Positions 27,657 through 36,066 of a DNA stretch of 64,000 bases are shown here, one piece after another. Source of the DNA: Pandoraea iniqua (lineage in GTDB: Bacteria; Pseudomonadota; Gammaproteobacteria; Burkholderiales; Burkholderiaceae); assembly GCF_902459685.1 (NCBI RefSeq), contig NZ_CABPSF010000001.1, positions 434,001-498,000 of the forward strand. Direction: 5' to 3'. The notes below the pieces were generated by a model, which ran no database searches, had not been told where the DNA came from, and saw only the letters and a program-made list of their open reading frames with translations. The position numbers and the translations under genes are program-made. Each line of letters starts with the position of its first letter. Position 1 is the first letter of the stretch.

Positions 27657-28520
27657 TTACAGGTCGGCCGGCAGCGGTGCGCTGAGCCACTTCTGCGAGA
27701 TCTTGCCCAGCGAGCCATCCTTCTTCGAGGCCGTCAGAATGTCGTTGACCTTGGCGAGCAGGCGCGGCTCGTTCTTGTTCAGGCCGACAAAGCAAGGCGA
27801 GTTCTTGATGAGGAACTTCGGCTCCGGCAGCTTGGGCGGATGCTTGGCGAGAATGGCGGCGGCGACCACGTTGCCGGTGGCTACCAGTTGCACCTGACCC
27901 GACAGGAACGCCGAGATCGTGCCGTTGTTGTCTTCGAAGCGCTTGATGGTGACGTCGGGCGGAGCAACCTTGGAGAGTTCGAGATCTTCCACGGCGCCGC
28001 GCGTCACGCCGATGGTCTTGCCCGAGAGATCGGCGGGCTTGGCGACGGCGATGTCTTTCGGGCCGAACACGCCGTTGTAGAACGGTGCGTAGGCTTCGGA
28101 GAAGTCGATGACCTTCTCGCGCTCGGCGTTCTTGCCGAGGCTCGAGATCACCAGATCGGCTTTGTTCGTGGTGAGGTACGGCACGCGGTTGGCGCTGGTC
28201 ACCGGCACGAGTTCGAGCTTCACGCCCATGCCCTTGGCGAGCAGCGCGGCGGTGTCGATGTCATAGCCGACCGGCTTCATGTCCGGGCCGATCGAGCCGA
28301 ACGGCGGGAAGTCGGCGGGGACTGCCACGCGCAGCGTGCCACGCTTGGTGATGTCGTCCAAGCCGTCGGCATGGGCCGCTCGCGGCATGGCGACAGCGAG
28401 CGCGGCGATGGCGCTCATCGAGAGCATCAATGCCGTGAAGACACGGCGGGCACGAGCGCGTGCGCCGACGGTAGCGACGACAGCATGGTGCGGGACGGCA
28501 GTACGGGTGAACGGCAGCAT
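27657..28520 (-). CDS. Polar amino-acid ABC transporter, binding protein
   Basis: Periplasmic binding protein family 3 (287 aa). A long basic N-terminus leads to a signal segment (FTALMLSMSAIAALAVAMPRAAHA). The mature domain starts DDITKRGTLRVAVPADFPPFGSI, then PVGYDIDTAALLAKGMGVKLELVP, and KADLVISSLGKNAEREKVIDFSEAY. The ligand is a polar amino acid but cannot be specified. The leader carries a sigma-54 type element at 28620-28635 and an NtrC-like dyad further up, so it is probably induced under nitrogen limitation. Confidence 0.9.
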   Translation of the reverse strand: MLPFTRTAVPHHAVVATVGARARARRVFTALMLSMSAIAALAVAMPRAAHADGLDDITKRGTLRVAVPADFPPFGSIGPDMKPVGYDIDTAALLAKGMGVKLELVPVTSANRVPYLTTNKADLVISSLGKNAEREKVIDFSEAYAPFYNGVFGPKDIAVAKPADLSGKTIGVTRGAVEDLELSKVAPPDVTIKRFEDNNGTISAFLSGQVQLVATGNVVAAAILAKHPPKLPEPKFLIKNSPCFVGLNKNEPRLLAKVNDILTASKKDGSLGKISQKWLSAPLPADL

Positions 28521-28619
28521 AGCGGCAACCTCGGTTCGGAGTATCGGGGGCGAGTGATCCGGCGACAGGAGCGTCCCGGCGGCCGGATCATCTGGTCTGA
28601 CCGGTCGATACAGTGAGGT

Positions 28620-28635
28620 AGCAGGAATCGTGCCT
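28620..28635 (-). promoter_or_regulatory. Sigma-54 (-24/-12) promoter of the amino-acid transporter
   Basis: On the minus strand AGGCACGATTCCTGCT compares with the known consensus TGGCACR-N4-TTGCW: GG and GC are correctly spaced, with two mismatches at flanking positions. It lies about 100 nt upstream of the binding-protein start. The surrounding 28521-28796 region holds no gene. Confidence 0.6.
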
Positions 28636-28774
28636 GACGCAGAGAAAGACCGCGCGGCGGTGCTGCCGGGCAGATCGGCGCGCGCATTGCCGTGTCGGGA
28701 ACGCGCTGCGCCGGGCCATGCGCTGCCGATAACGCCCTGAATTGGTGCGTCAGCAGGGCGTGGCGAAGGAGGGT

Positions 28775-28791
28775 GTCACCGTTTTGGTGCC
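28775..28791. promoter_or_regulatory. NtrC-like enhancer dyad
   Basis: GTCACC-GTTTT-GGTGCC, close to the NtrC consensus TGCACC-N5-GGTGCA and a near-perfect dyad. It lies about 140 bp upstream of the -24/-12 element, a typical enhancer distance, and only 5 nt after the ureD stop codon. Confidence 0.5.
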
Positions 28792-28796
28792 GGGGC

Positions 28797-29654
28797 TCAG
28801 GTTGCCCAGAGACGCAGCGGTTCGGCGGGTACGCCATGCACGATCGGGCGTAATGCCAGCCAGTGGCGGATCATCAACTGACGCACGGTTTCCATGTCGT
28901 GACCCAACACGCGCAATACCAGCACGTTGCCCGGCAGGCAGGTCACGCCCGCACGCAAATCATCCTGAAACGGCAGGTCGGCGGCGAGCGTTTCGGCGAA
29001 CTCACGCGTGCACGCCGGGCCAACCGCCCATAGCGTTGCGAACACCGGAAAGCCTGCAAGACCGGTCACGCCGGTGCGCTGCGCATCGTCGGCACCGAGC
29101 ACGGCCTGCTCGGCCCAGAGCAAGCGGTCTTGCGCGTCGCGCAGTTCGAACGTCGCGCGCCACTGGCCTTGCGTCCATTGTTCGCCTGCTGCCTGACGGC
29201 CGAGCAGGGTGGCGTCCCAGCCGATGACGGTGGCGTTCTCGCCGAGACGCACGCGGATGTTCTGCTTCGCATCGGCCTGCTCGAACACGATGTTCTCGAG
29301 CGGCAGCCAGTCGAGTTTTGCACCCGCGCCGAGCGTGAGCGCGATGTCCTGCGTGCCGACGCGGCCTTGCGACTTGTACCACTTCGTCGCGCCGGGCGTG
29401 GTCAGCACCGCGTGCGCGTGATCTTCAAGCCGGACGTCGATGTCGAGACTGTCGCCGCCCGCGATCCCCCCGGGGGGATGCACGATCACGGCGTGGCAAA
29501 TGCCGGGGCCCTCGGGATGCAACGATTTCTGCACGACGAGCGGGCCTTGATGACGACGCGTCGCGAGCACGGTGCGCTCGCCCGTGCGTGCAAAGCCGAG
29601 CGACAGCGCGGCATGCCAGCCGGTGGTGGAAGGGTTCGGGGTGTTCATGAGCAT
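28797..29654 (-). CDS. ureD: Urease accessory protein UreD
   Basis: Accessory scaffold (285 aa) for urease activation; it binds apo-urease and UreF/UreG. Seen: LSLGFARTGERTVLATRRHQGPLVVQKSLHPEG, VIVHPPGGIAGGDSLDI (strongly conserved), LTTPGATKWYKS, LPLENIVFEQADAKQNI, and the terminal HWLALRPIVHGVPAEPLRLWAT. Complete and intact. It is separated from ureA by the four-gene amino-acid transporter. The gap to urtE is about 100 nt. Confidence 0.93.
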   Translation of the reverse strand: MLMNTPNPSTTGWHAALSLGFARTGERTVLATRRHQGPLVVQKSLHPEGPGICHAVIVHPPGGIAGGDSLDIDVRLEDHAHAVLTTPGATKWYKSQGRVGTQDIALTLGAGAKLDWLPLENIVFEQADAKQNIRVRLGENATVIGWDATLLGRQAAGEQWTQGQWRATFELRDAQDRLLWAEQAVLGADDAQRTGVTGLAGFPVFATLWAVGPACTREFAETLAADLPFQDDLRAGVTCLPGNVLVLRVLGHDMETVRQLMIRHWLALRPIVHGVPAEPLRLWAT

Positions 29655-29758
29655 CAGGCGATTCGGATTGCCCGAAATCTAGCACGGGGCGGCGCCGTCA
29701 TCGGCTTGACCGAACGGCGGCCGCCTCCGCAAAACGCAGTACAGCGATATCGCGAAGG

Positions 29759-30460
29759 TCAGACGGCCACCATGTGCCGTACGCCATCGGCTTCCATGTC
29801 TTCCCCGAGACCGCTGGCCACGATGGCGCCCCGGCTCATCACGCGATAGTGATCGGCGAGCGCGAGGGCGAAGTCGTAATACTGCTCGACGAGCAACACC
29901 GTCATGCCGCGCTCGTCCACCAGCCGGCGCAGTGTTGCGCCGATGTCTTTGATGATCGACGGCTGAATGCCTTCGGTCGGTTCATCGAGAATCAGCAGTT
30001 GCGGGTCGCTCATGAGTGCGCGTCCGATGGCGAGTTGTTGCTGCTGACCGCCTGACAGATCGCCGCCGCGTCGCTGCTTCATGTCGCGCAACACCGGAAA
30101 CAGATCGTAGATATGACTCGGAATGCCGCGCTTGGCCTCGCGAGCGGGCTTGCTCGCCGCACCGATCAGCAGGTTCTCTTCGACGGTCAGACGCGGGAAG
30201 ATCTCGCGGCCTTGCGGCACGTAAGCGAGGCCATTGGCCACGCGCGCGAAGGGCGGTGCCGAGGTGAGTGTCTTGCCGCGCCATGCGATGCTGCCCGACT
30301 TCACCGGCACCACGCCCATGAGGCATTTGAGCAGCGTCGTTTTGCCCACACCGTTACGGCCCAGCAGCACGGTGAGCTGCGCGTCGGGCACGGTGAATTC
30401 CACGTTACGCAGGATGTGGCTGCCGCTGTAGTACTGATTGAGAGCGTGAATTTCGAGCAT
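29759..30460 (-). CDS. urtE: Urea ABC transporter ATPase UrtE
   Basis: LivF-like ATPase (233 aa). Seen: MLEIHALNQYYSGSHILRNVEF (the YGxSHIL-like urea-family start), Walker A GRNGVGKTTLLKCLMG, VPQGREIFPRLTVEENLLIG, signature LSGGQQQQLAIGRALM, Walker B LLILDEPTEGIQPSIIKDI, and LLVEQYYDFALALAD. GIQPSII is characteristic of UrtE. It is the last gene of urtABCDE, 2 nt after urtD. Confidence 0.94.
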   Translation of the reverse strand: MLEIHALNQYYSGSHILRNVEFTVPDAQLTVLLGRNGVGKTTLLKCLMGVVPVKSGSIAWRGKTLTSAPPFARVANGLAYVPQGREIFPRLTVEENLLIGAASKPAREAKRGIPSHIYDLFPVLRDMKQRRGGDLSGGQQQQLAIGRALMSDPQLLILDEPTEGIQPSIIKDIGATLRRLVDERGMTVLLVEQYYDFALALADHYRVMSRGAIVASGLGEDMEADGVRHMVAV

Positions 30461-30462
30461 GG

Positions 30463-31341
30463 TCAGCGTCCCAGATACGATTCGATCACGCGCTCGTCGC
30501 GCTGCACGACATCGAGCGTGCCTTCCGCGAGCACACGGCCCTCGGCCATCACCGTCACGAGTCCAGTGTCACCGGAGAGTGCGGCGACGAACGCCATATC
30601 GTGCTCGACCACCATCATCGAGCAGTGCCCGCGCAGGCGGTTGAGCAAGTCGGCGAGCTGCGCAGTTTCTTCGTCGGTCATGCCGGCGGCGGGCTCGTCG
30701 AGCAGCAACAACTGCGGCTGCTGCATGAGCAGCATGCCGATCTCCAGCCGCTGCTTCTGTCCGTGCGACAACTGCCCGGCCTGCACATGCGCCTGATGTT
30801 CCAGATGGGTCAATGCGAGCACTTCTTCGATACGGCGGCGAATCGCAGGCGTGAGCGAGGCCCACAACGCACGGAACCAGCGCTTGTCGCCTTTCTCGCC
30901 CGCATAGGCGAGTTCGAGGTTTTCCCAGACACTGTGCTGCTCGAATACTGTCGGCTTCTGAAACTTGCGCCCGACGCCGGCCTCGGCGATGGCTGGCTCA
31001 TCGAGTCGCGTGAGGTCGAGCGTCTGACCGAGAAACGCGCGGCCGGCGCTGGGGCGCGTCTTGCCGGTGATGACATCCATCATCGTGGTTTTTCCGGCGC
31101 CATTCGGGCCGATGATGCAGCGCAGTTCGTCGGTGTGAATCGCGAGCGACAGGTCGTTGAGTGCGCGAAATCCGTCGAACGACACGGAGATGTTTTCGAG
31201 ATAGAGAATCAGCCCGTGCGACGTGTCGATCTCGCCCGGCACCAGAAAGTGCGACATACCCGTGGTGTCGCCACTGACCGACGTCTCTTTCTTCTCGTGC
31301 TGTGCTTCGGCGACGTGGCCGACATCGATGGCGGGAATCAT
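30463..31341 (-). CDS. urtD: Urea ABC transporter ATPase UrtD
   Basis: LivG-like ATPase (292 aa). An N-terminal extension of about 45 polar residues precedes LENISVSFDGFRALNDLSL; MSHFLVPGE inside it is an alternative start. Walker A GPNGAGKTTMMDVITGKTRP, VGRKFQKPTVFEQHSVWENLELA, signature LSHGQKQRLEIGMLL (His in place of the usual second Gly, as typical of UrtD) and Walker B LLLLDEPAAGMTDEETAQ are present. The start codon overlaps the urtC stop by 4 nt. Confidence 0.94.
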   Translation of the reverse strand: MIPAIDVGHVAEAQHEKKETSVSGDTTGMSHFLVPGEIDTSHGLILYLENISVSFDGFRALNDLSLAIHTDELRCIIGPNGAGKTTMMDVITGKTRPSAGRAFLGQTLDLTRLDEPAIAEAGVGRKFQKPTVFEQHSVWENLELAYAGEKGDKRWFRALWASLTPAIRRRIEEVLALTHLEHQAHVQAGQLSHGQKQRLEIGMLLMQQPQLLLLDEPAAGMTDEETAQLADLLNRLRGHCSMMVVEHDMAFVAALSGDTGLVTVMAEGRVLAEGTLDVVQRDERVIESYLGR

Positions 31342-32549
31342 GCGCGGTCTCCGGTAACAGGATGCGGAGCGTCGCCTTCGGCATGCGCCGGGGCGTGCTG
31401 GGCCTGCGGGCTGCGCTTGCGCGAGAGTTGCGTCACGAGCCCGATCACGCCTTGCGGCAACAACAGTGGCACGAGCACGAACATGGCGCCGAGGAAGAAC
31501 AGCCAGTACTCGGCGAAGTAAGCCGTGAAGTAGCTCTTGGCGCCATTCACGAGAAACGCGCCGACGATGGCGCCGATGAGCGAGCCGCGCCCGCCGATGG
31601 CGACCCAGATGGCCATTTCGATGGAGTTCACCGGGGCCATCTCGTTCGGGTTGATGATGCCGACCTGCGGCACGTACAGCGCACCTGCGATACCGCACAG
31701 CATGGCCGAGAGTGTCCAGACGAACAGCTTGTAGCCGAGCGGCCGATAGCCGAGAAACATCGCGCGCGACTCGCCGTCGCGAATCGCCGTCACCACGCGG
31801 CCGAACTTCGAGACGACCAGCGCACGGCACAGCAGCAACGCACCGACCAGCACCGCGAACGTGATGAGAAACAGCACCATGCGCGTATTGGCCGACGTTA
31901 CCGAGTAGCCGAGGATGCGCTTGAAGTCGGTGAAGCCGTTATTGCCGCCGAAGCCGGTTTCGTTGCGATAAAAGAGCAGCATCGCCGCGAACGTGAGGGC
32001 CTGCGTGATGATCGACAGATACACGCCTTTCACCCGCGAGCGGAACGCCAGATAGCCGAAGATCCACGCGACCGCGCCGGGCAGTGCCACCACGAGGAAC
32101 ATCGCCCACGCGAAATGCTCGGTGCCCGTCCAGTACCACGGCAGTTCCTTCCAGTCGAGAAACACCATGAAGTCGGGCAGGTTGCTGTGATACACGCCGT
32201 CGCGGCCGATGGAGCGCATCAGATACATGCCCATCGCATAGCCGCCGAGCGCGAAGAACAGGCCGTGGCCGAGGCTCAGAATGCCGCAGTAACCCCACAC
32301 GAGGTCGAGCGCCAGCGCGGCGATGGCGTAGCACATGATCTTGCCGACCAGCGTCATGGCGTATGCGGACAGATGCAGCGGATGCGCCGGCGGCAGCACC
32401 AGCGCACACACCGGCACGAGAATCAGCACGGCGAGTACGAACGCGAACAGCACCGGCGCCACATGTTTTGGCAGCAGCCGTGCGCGGGACGGCACGTCGA
32501 GCGAGACCGACGGCGTAATGCCGGGCGGCAGGAAGTTGGGTGTCTGCAT
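31338..32549 (-). CDS. urtC: Urea ABC transporter permease UrtC
   Basis: Branched-chain-type permease (403 aa). Seen: ALDLVWGYCGILSLGHGLFFALGGYAMGMYLM, RSRVKGVYLSIITQALTFAAMLLFYRNETGFGGNNGFTDFK, and AIWVAIGGRGSLIGAIVGAFLVNGAKSYF. About ten membrane helices. The N-terminus (MQTPNFLPPGITPSV) and the C-terminal SRKRSPQAQHAPAHAEGDA tail are cytoplasmic and polar. Confidence 0.94.
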   Translation of the reverse strand: MQTPNFLPPGITPSVSLDVPSRARLLPKHVAPVLFAFVLAVLILVPVCALVLPPAHPLHLSAYAMTLVGKIMCYAIAALALDLVWGYCGILSLGHGLFFALGGYAMGMYLMRSIGRDGVYHSNLPDFMVFLDWKELPWYWTGTEHFAWAMFLVVALPGAVAWIFGYLAFRSRVKGVYLSIITQALTFAAMLLFYRNETGFGGNNGFTDFKRILGYSVTSANTRMVLFLITFAVLVGALLLCRALVVSKFGRVVTAIRDGESRAMFLGYRPLGYKLFVWTLSAMLCGIAGALYVPQVGIINPNEMAPVNSIEMAIWVAIGGRGSLIGAIVGAFLVNGAKSYFTAYFAEYWLFFLGAMFVLVPLLLPQGVIGLVTQLSRKRSPQAQHAPAHAEGDAPHPVTGDRA

Positions 32550-34181
32550 TCAGGCCTCCGCGCTGCGCCCTTTGAGCGCGAACATGCCCTGCGGGCGTTT
32601 CTGGATGAACAGCACGATCAGAATCAGCACGGCGATCTTCGCGAGCACGGCACCCCACATCGGTTCGAGCAACTTGTTGGCAACGCCCAGACCGAAGGCG
32701 CCGACGATCGTGCCCGCGAGTTGACCCACGCCGCCAAGCACCACCGCCATGAACGAGTCGATGATGTAGCTCTGTCCGAGATCGGGGCCGACGTTGCCGA
32801 TCTGCGAGAGGGCGCAGCCGCCCAGCCCCGCAATGCCCGCACCGAACGCGAAGGCATAGCTGTCGACGCGGCCGGTCTTCACGCCCACGCAAGCAGCCAT
32901 CGACCGGTTCTGCGTCACGGCGCGGATGAACAGGCCCAGACGCGTGAGGTTGAGCACCGCCCACGTGAGTGCCACGACGACCAGTGCGAACACAAGAATC
33001 ACGATGCGGTTGTACGGCAGGATCAGGTTCGGCAGCACGGCAATGCCGCCGCTCATCCACGTGGGGTTCACCACTTCAACGTTCTGCGCGCCGAAGAGCG
33101 TGCGCACCGCCTGAATCAGCAACAGGCTGATACCGAACGTGGTGAGCAGCGTCTCGAGTGGGCGGCCGTACAAGTGTTTGATGACGGTGCGCTCGAGCAC
33201 GAAGCCGAGGGCCGCCGCGACGAAAAATGCAGCGGGCACGGCGGCCACGAGATAGAAGTCGAACGCGCCGGGCGCAAAGCGATGGAAGAGCGTCTGCACG
33301 ACGTACGTGGCATACGCGCCGACCATCAGGAATTCGCCGTGCGCCATGTTGATGACGCCGATCAGACCGTAGGTGATGGCAAGTCCCAGCGCGGCGAGCA
33401 ACAGCACGCTGCCTAATGACAGCCCGGCGAAGATCGTGCCGAAGAACTCGCTGCGACGCTGTGCGGCAGCGAGTTGCGTGAGGGCGATGTCGGCGGCGCT
33501 GCGCACGTTGGCGTCGGGTTCTGCATAGCTGCCGTCGGGTTGTTTGGCCACGATGGGCAGCAGCAGGTCGCGCATCTGTGGGTCGCCTGCCGAGGCGATC
33601 AGGTCAATGGCTTCGCGGCGCTTGGCCGGCGACGCATCGTGCAGCGCCGATTGGGCCCAGAGCTGGTCGAGCCGTTTCTTCAGAACCGGATCGGACTCTT
33701 TCTGGCGCGCCTGTTCGATCAATGTCTTGAATGCGGGCGACGGGTTTTGCAACATCGTGTCGATGGCTTGCGCGCGGGCATCGTGGTCGGCCGAGAGCAG
33801 TGCACCGGCGGCGGCCGCCGTGGCGACTTTGGCGCGCAGCACATTGTTGAGCGTGAGCGATTGCGCATCGTCGGCTTTGACGGCCGCGCCCGTGATCGGG
33901 TCGATGTACTTGTCGCCGTCCTGAATGGCAATGCGCGGGGTCGTGTCGCCGACCGTTACGGCCGTGTCGTCGGCCAGCGCCTTGAGCAAGGCGACGGCCT
34001 GTGGCGAAGCGTCTGCGGCGAGGTGGTCGACGGCTTGCGCTTTGGCATCGAAGTCGTCGCCTGCGAGTGCGGCGACATCGGCGTCGGTGACGGCCGCACG
34101 GGCGGCCATCGGTGTCATCAGCGCAGCACCCAGTGATAGCAGGACAAGGGTGGCAGCGGTCCAGCGTCTTATCGTTATCAT
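32550..34181 (-). CDS. urtB: Urea ABC transporter permease UrtB
   Basis: Permease of 543 residues. A signal peptide (LVLLSLGAALMTPMAARA) is followed by a periplasmic domain of about 215 residues with helical repeats (DAKAQAVDHLAADASPQAVALLKAL and similar), then the LivH-like membrane domain starting GTIFAGLSLGSVLLLAALGLAITYGLIGVINMAHGEF. The extra periplasmic part is a normal feature of UrtB and sets it apart from LivH. GRPLETLLTTFGISLLLIQAVR and GVKTGRVDSYAFAFGAGIAGLGG follow. It abuts urtC directly. Confidence 0.94.
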   Translation of the reverse strand: MITIRRWTAATLVLLSLGAALMTPMAARAAVTDADVAALAGDDFDAKAQAVDHLAADASPQAVALLKALADDTAVTVGDTTPRIAIQDGDKYIDPITGAAVKADDAQSLTLNNVLRAKVATAAAAGALLSADHDARAQAIDTMLQNPSPAFKTLIEQARQKESDPVLKKRLDQLWAQSALHDASPAKRREAIDLIASAGDPQMRDLLLPIVAKQPDGSYAEPDANVRSAADIALTQLAAAQRRSEFFGTIFAGLSLGSVLLLAALGLAITYGLIGVINMAHGEFLMVGAYATYVVQTLFHRFAPGAFDFYLVAAVPAAFFVAAALGFVLERTVIKHLYGRPLETLLTTFGISLLLIQAVRTLFGAQNVEVVNPTWMSGGIAVLPNLILPYNRIVILVFALVVVALTWAVLNLTRLGLFIRAVTQNRSMAACVGVKTGRVDSYAFAFGAGIAGLGGCALSQIGNVGPDLGQSYIIDSFMAVVLGGVGQLAGTIVGAFGLGVANKLLEPMWGAVLAKIAVLILIVLFIQKRPQGMFALKGRSAEA

Positions 34182-34343
34182 CGAAACGTCTCCGTGCGCT
34201 GGCTACGGTCAAAGCGGTGGCCGCTGTTGACCGCTGATCAGCGCGAGGAATTTTTGCGCCGCGTGCGCGCCGGTCAGGGCGGCACGCGGCGACGGCAGAA
34301 CATCGGTGGCATCGGACCGGGTTCAGACTGGGTCAGGCCGAGG

Positions 34344-35600
34344 TCAGACTTTATCGGGCTTGCCTTCGTTACCTGCGATGAACGGGCTCCACGGCTGGGC
34401 GCGAATCGGTGCCTTGGTCTTCCACACCACGTTGAACTGACCGTCCGGGCGGATTTCGCCGATCATCACGGGCTTGTGCAGATGGTGGTTGCCGTCCATC
34501 ACCATGTCGAAGCCGTCGGGCGACTTGAAGGTCTGGCCGATCATGGCCGTGCGGACCTTGTCCACGTCGACGCTGCCGGCCTTCTCAACCGCCTGCTTCC
34601 ACATGTGCATGCCCACGAAGGTGGCTTCCATCGGGTCGTTGGTCACGCGCTTGTCGCCGCCCGGCAGGCCCTTCGCCTTGACGTAGGCAAACCATTCCTT
34701 CTTGAACGCGTCGTTGGTCGGGTTCTTCACCGTCATGAAGTAGTTCCACGCGGCCAGATGGCCCACGAGCGGCTTGGTGTCGATGCCGCGCAGTTCTTCT
34801 TCACCCACCGAGAAAGCGACGACCGGTACGTCGGTGGCCTTGAGCCCCTGATTACCGAGTTCCTTGTAGAACGGCACGTTCGAGTCGCCGTTGATGGTCG
34901 AGATGACCGTGGTCTTGCCGCCTTGGGCAAACTGTTTGATGTTCGCGACGATGGTCTGATAGTCGCTGTGACCGAACGGCGTGTAGACCTCTTGAATGTC
35001 TTTGTCGTCCACGCCCTTCGAATGCAGGAAGGCGCGCAGGATCTTGTTCGTCGTGCGGGGGTAGACGTAGTCGGTGCCGAGCAGGAAGAAACGCTTGGCG
35101 CCGCCGCCTTCCTTGCTCATGACGTATTCCACGGCGGGGATGGCCTGCTGGTTCGGCGCGGCACCCGTGTAGAAGACGTTCTTCGACATCTCTTCGCCTT
35201 CGTACTGCACCGGGTAGTAGAGCAACCCGTTGAGTTCTTCGAAGACCGGCAGCACCGACTTGCGCGAGACCGACGTCCAGCAGCCGAACACGGCGGAGAC
35301 CTTGTCCTTCGTGAGCAGTTGGCGGGCCTTTTCGGCGAAGAGCGGCCAGTTCGAAGCCGGGTCGACCACCACGGCTTCGAGCGGGCGGCCCATCACGCCA
35401 CCCTTGGCGTTGATGTCGGCGATGGTCATGAGCGCGACATCCTTGAGCGACGTCTCCGAGATGGCCATCGTGCCCGAGAGCGAGTGCAGGATGCCGACCT
35501 TGATGGGCTGCTTGCTCTGTGCGAACAAGTTGGGCGCCATGCCGGTGAGCGAAGCGGCGCCCGAGAGGGCCGCCATCTGGAGTAGCGTGCGTCGTTTCAT
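34344..35600 (-). CDS. urtA: Urea-binding protein UrtA
   Basis: Periplasmic binding protein (418 aa) of the Leu/amide/urea family. The N-terminus KRRTLLQMAALSGAASLTGMAPNLFA has a twin-arginine-like pattern. The mature part starts IKVGILHSLSGTMAISETSLKD, then VVVDPASNWPLFAEKARQLL, VFGCWTSVSRKSVLPVFEELNGLLYYPVQYEGEE, and HLHKPVMIGEI, all typical of UrtA. It heads urtABCDE; 162 nt without a gene separate it from urtB. A near-consensus sigma-54 promoter lies 55 nt upstream of the start codon. The longer frame reaching 36092 is not coding upstream of 35600. Confidence 0.95.
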   Translation of the reverse strand: MKRRTLLQMAALSGAASLTGMAPNLFAQSKQPIKVGILHSLSGTMAISETSLKDVALMTIADINAKGGVMGRPLEAVVVDPASNWPLFAEKARQLLTKDKVSAVFGCWTSVSRKSVLPVFEELNGLLYYPVQYEGEEMSKNVFYTGAAPNQQAIPAVEYVMSKEGGGAKRFFLLGTDYVYPRTTNKILRAFLHSKGVDDKDIQEVYTPFGHSDYQTIVANIKQFAQGGKTTVISTINGDSNVPFYKELGNQGLKATDVPVVAFSVGEEELRGIDTKPLVGHLAAWNYFMTVKNPTNDAFKKEWFAYVKAKGLPGGDKRVTNDPMEATFVGMHMWKQAVEKAGSVDVDKVRTAMIGQTFKSPDGFDMVMDGNHHLHKPVMIGEIRPDGQFNVVWKTKAPIRAQPWSPFIAGNEGKPDKV

Positions 35601-35654
35601 GATACGTCTTCCCCTTTCCTGGTTAGACCGGTGGATCCGGTACCCGGGGACTAA

Positions 35655-35670
35655 CGCAAGGGCCGTGCCA
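35655..35670 (-). promoter_or_regulatory. Sigma-54 (-24/-12) promoter of urtABCDE
   Basis: On the minus strand TGGCACGGCCCTTGCG matches the known consensus TGGCACR-N4-TTGCW at every fixed position except the last base. The transcript would start near 35644, leaving a leader of about 44 nt before the urtA ATG. This strongly suggests NtrC-dependent expression during nitrogen limitation. Confidence 0.8.
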
Positions 35671-35856
35671 GCGACGCATGTTCGTTGTGATCTCTGCCAT
35701 CCGCTTGCCGGATCGGACGTGCTGGCAAGCGTGCCAACCCCTGAATTCACGCCGGTATTCAAACTTGCATCCAAGTTGCTATGGGGTGCGAACGGGCGGG
35801 ATTTCCTCGCAGGGCATCCGACTTTCGGCTGATGGGCAACGTTGCGGGCGAGGCAC

Positions 35857-35901
35857 GTTGGTGCGGGCGCGCGCTGAGTTGGTGCGCACTGAATTGGCGC
35901 G
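35857..35901. repeat. Direct repeats upstream of the urtA promoter
   Basis: GTTGGTGCG at 35857-35865 and 35878-35886, 21 nt apart (about two helical turns), with a diverged ATTGGCGCG at 35893-35901. They lie about 190-250 bp upstream of the -24/-12 element. The TGGTGC core resembles an NtrC half-site; that assignment is a guess. Confidence 0.4.
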
Positions 35902-35954
35902 CAGGCAGGCCGGACGGTGCCGTCTGCCACCGAGTGGCATTTTTTGATGCATGA

Positions 35955-36036
35955 TTGGCATTCGTGCCAAATCGGCCGACGGCAAGATGACGGCTTCCGA
36001 AGTCTCCCGAAGTCCCCCGAAGTCTCCGGAAGTCCC
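35955..36036. repeat. Palindrome and 10-nt tandem repeats before the MFS gene
   Basis: TTGGCA-TTCG-TGCCAA is a perfect 6-4-6 dyad at 35955-35970. Four 10-nt units follow at 35997-36036 (CCGAAGTCTC, CCGAAGTCCC, CCGAAGTCTC, CGGAAGTCCC), ending 30 nt before the MFS start codon. The rest of the 35671-36066 spacer shows no gene. A regulator site and a variable leader are possible readings. Confidence 0.5.
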
Positions 36037-36066
36037 ATCATCCCGCCAAGACATAGCGACACTCCT

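Noticed and set aside
31302-33416. A 704-residue plus-strand reading frame across urtC/urtB/urtD
   Set aside because: Composition is His/Arg/Glu-rich without any domain, and the opposite strand encodes clear Urt proteins. It is a GC-driven antisense frame.
35955-35970. A second sigma-54 promoter (TTGGCA...TGCCAA)
   Set aside because: The -24-like TGGCACG on the minus strand has no GC at the -12 position; it is better read as a simple dyad.
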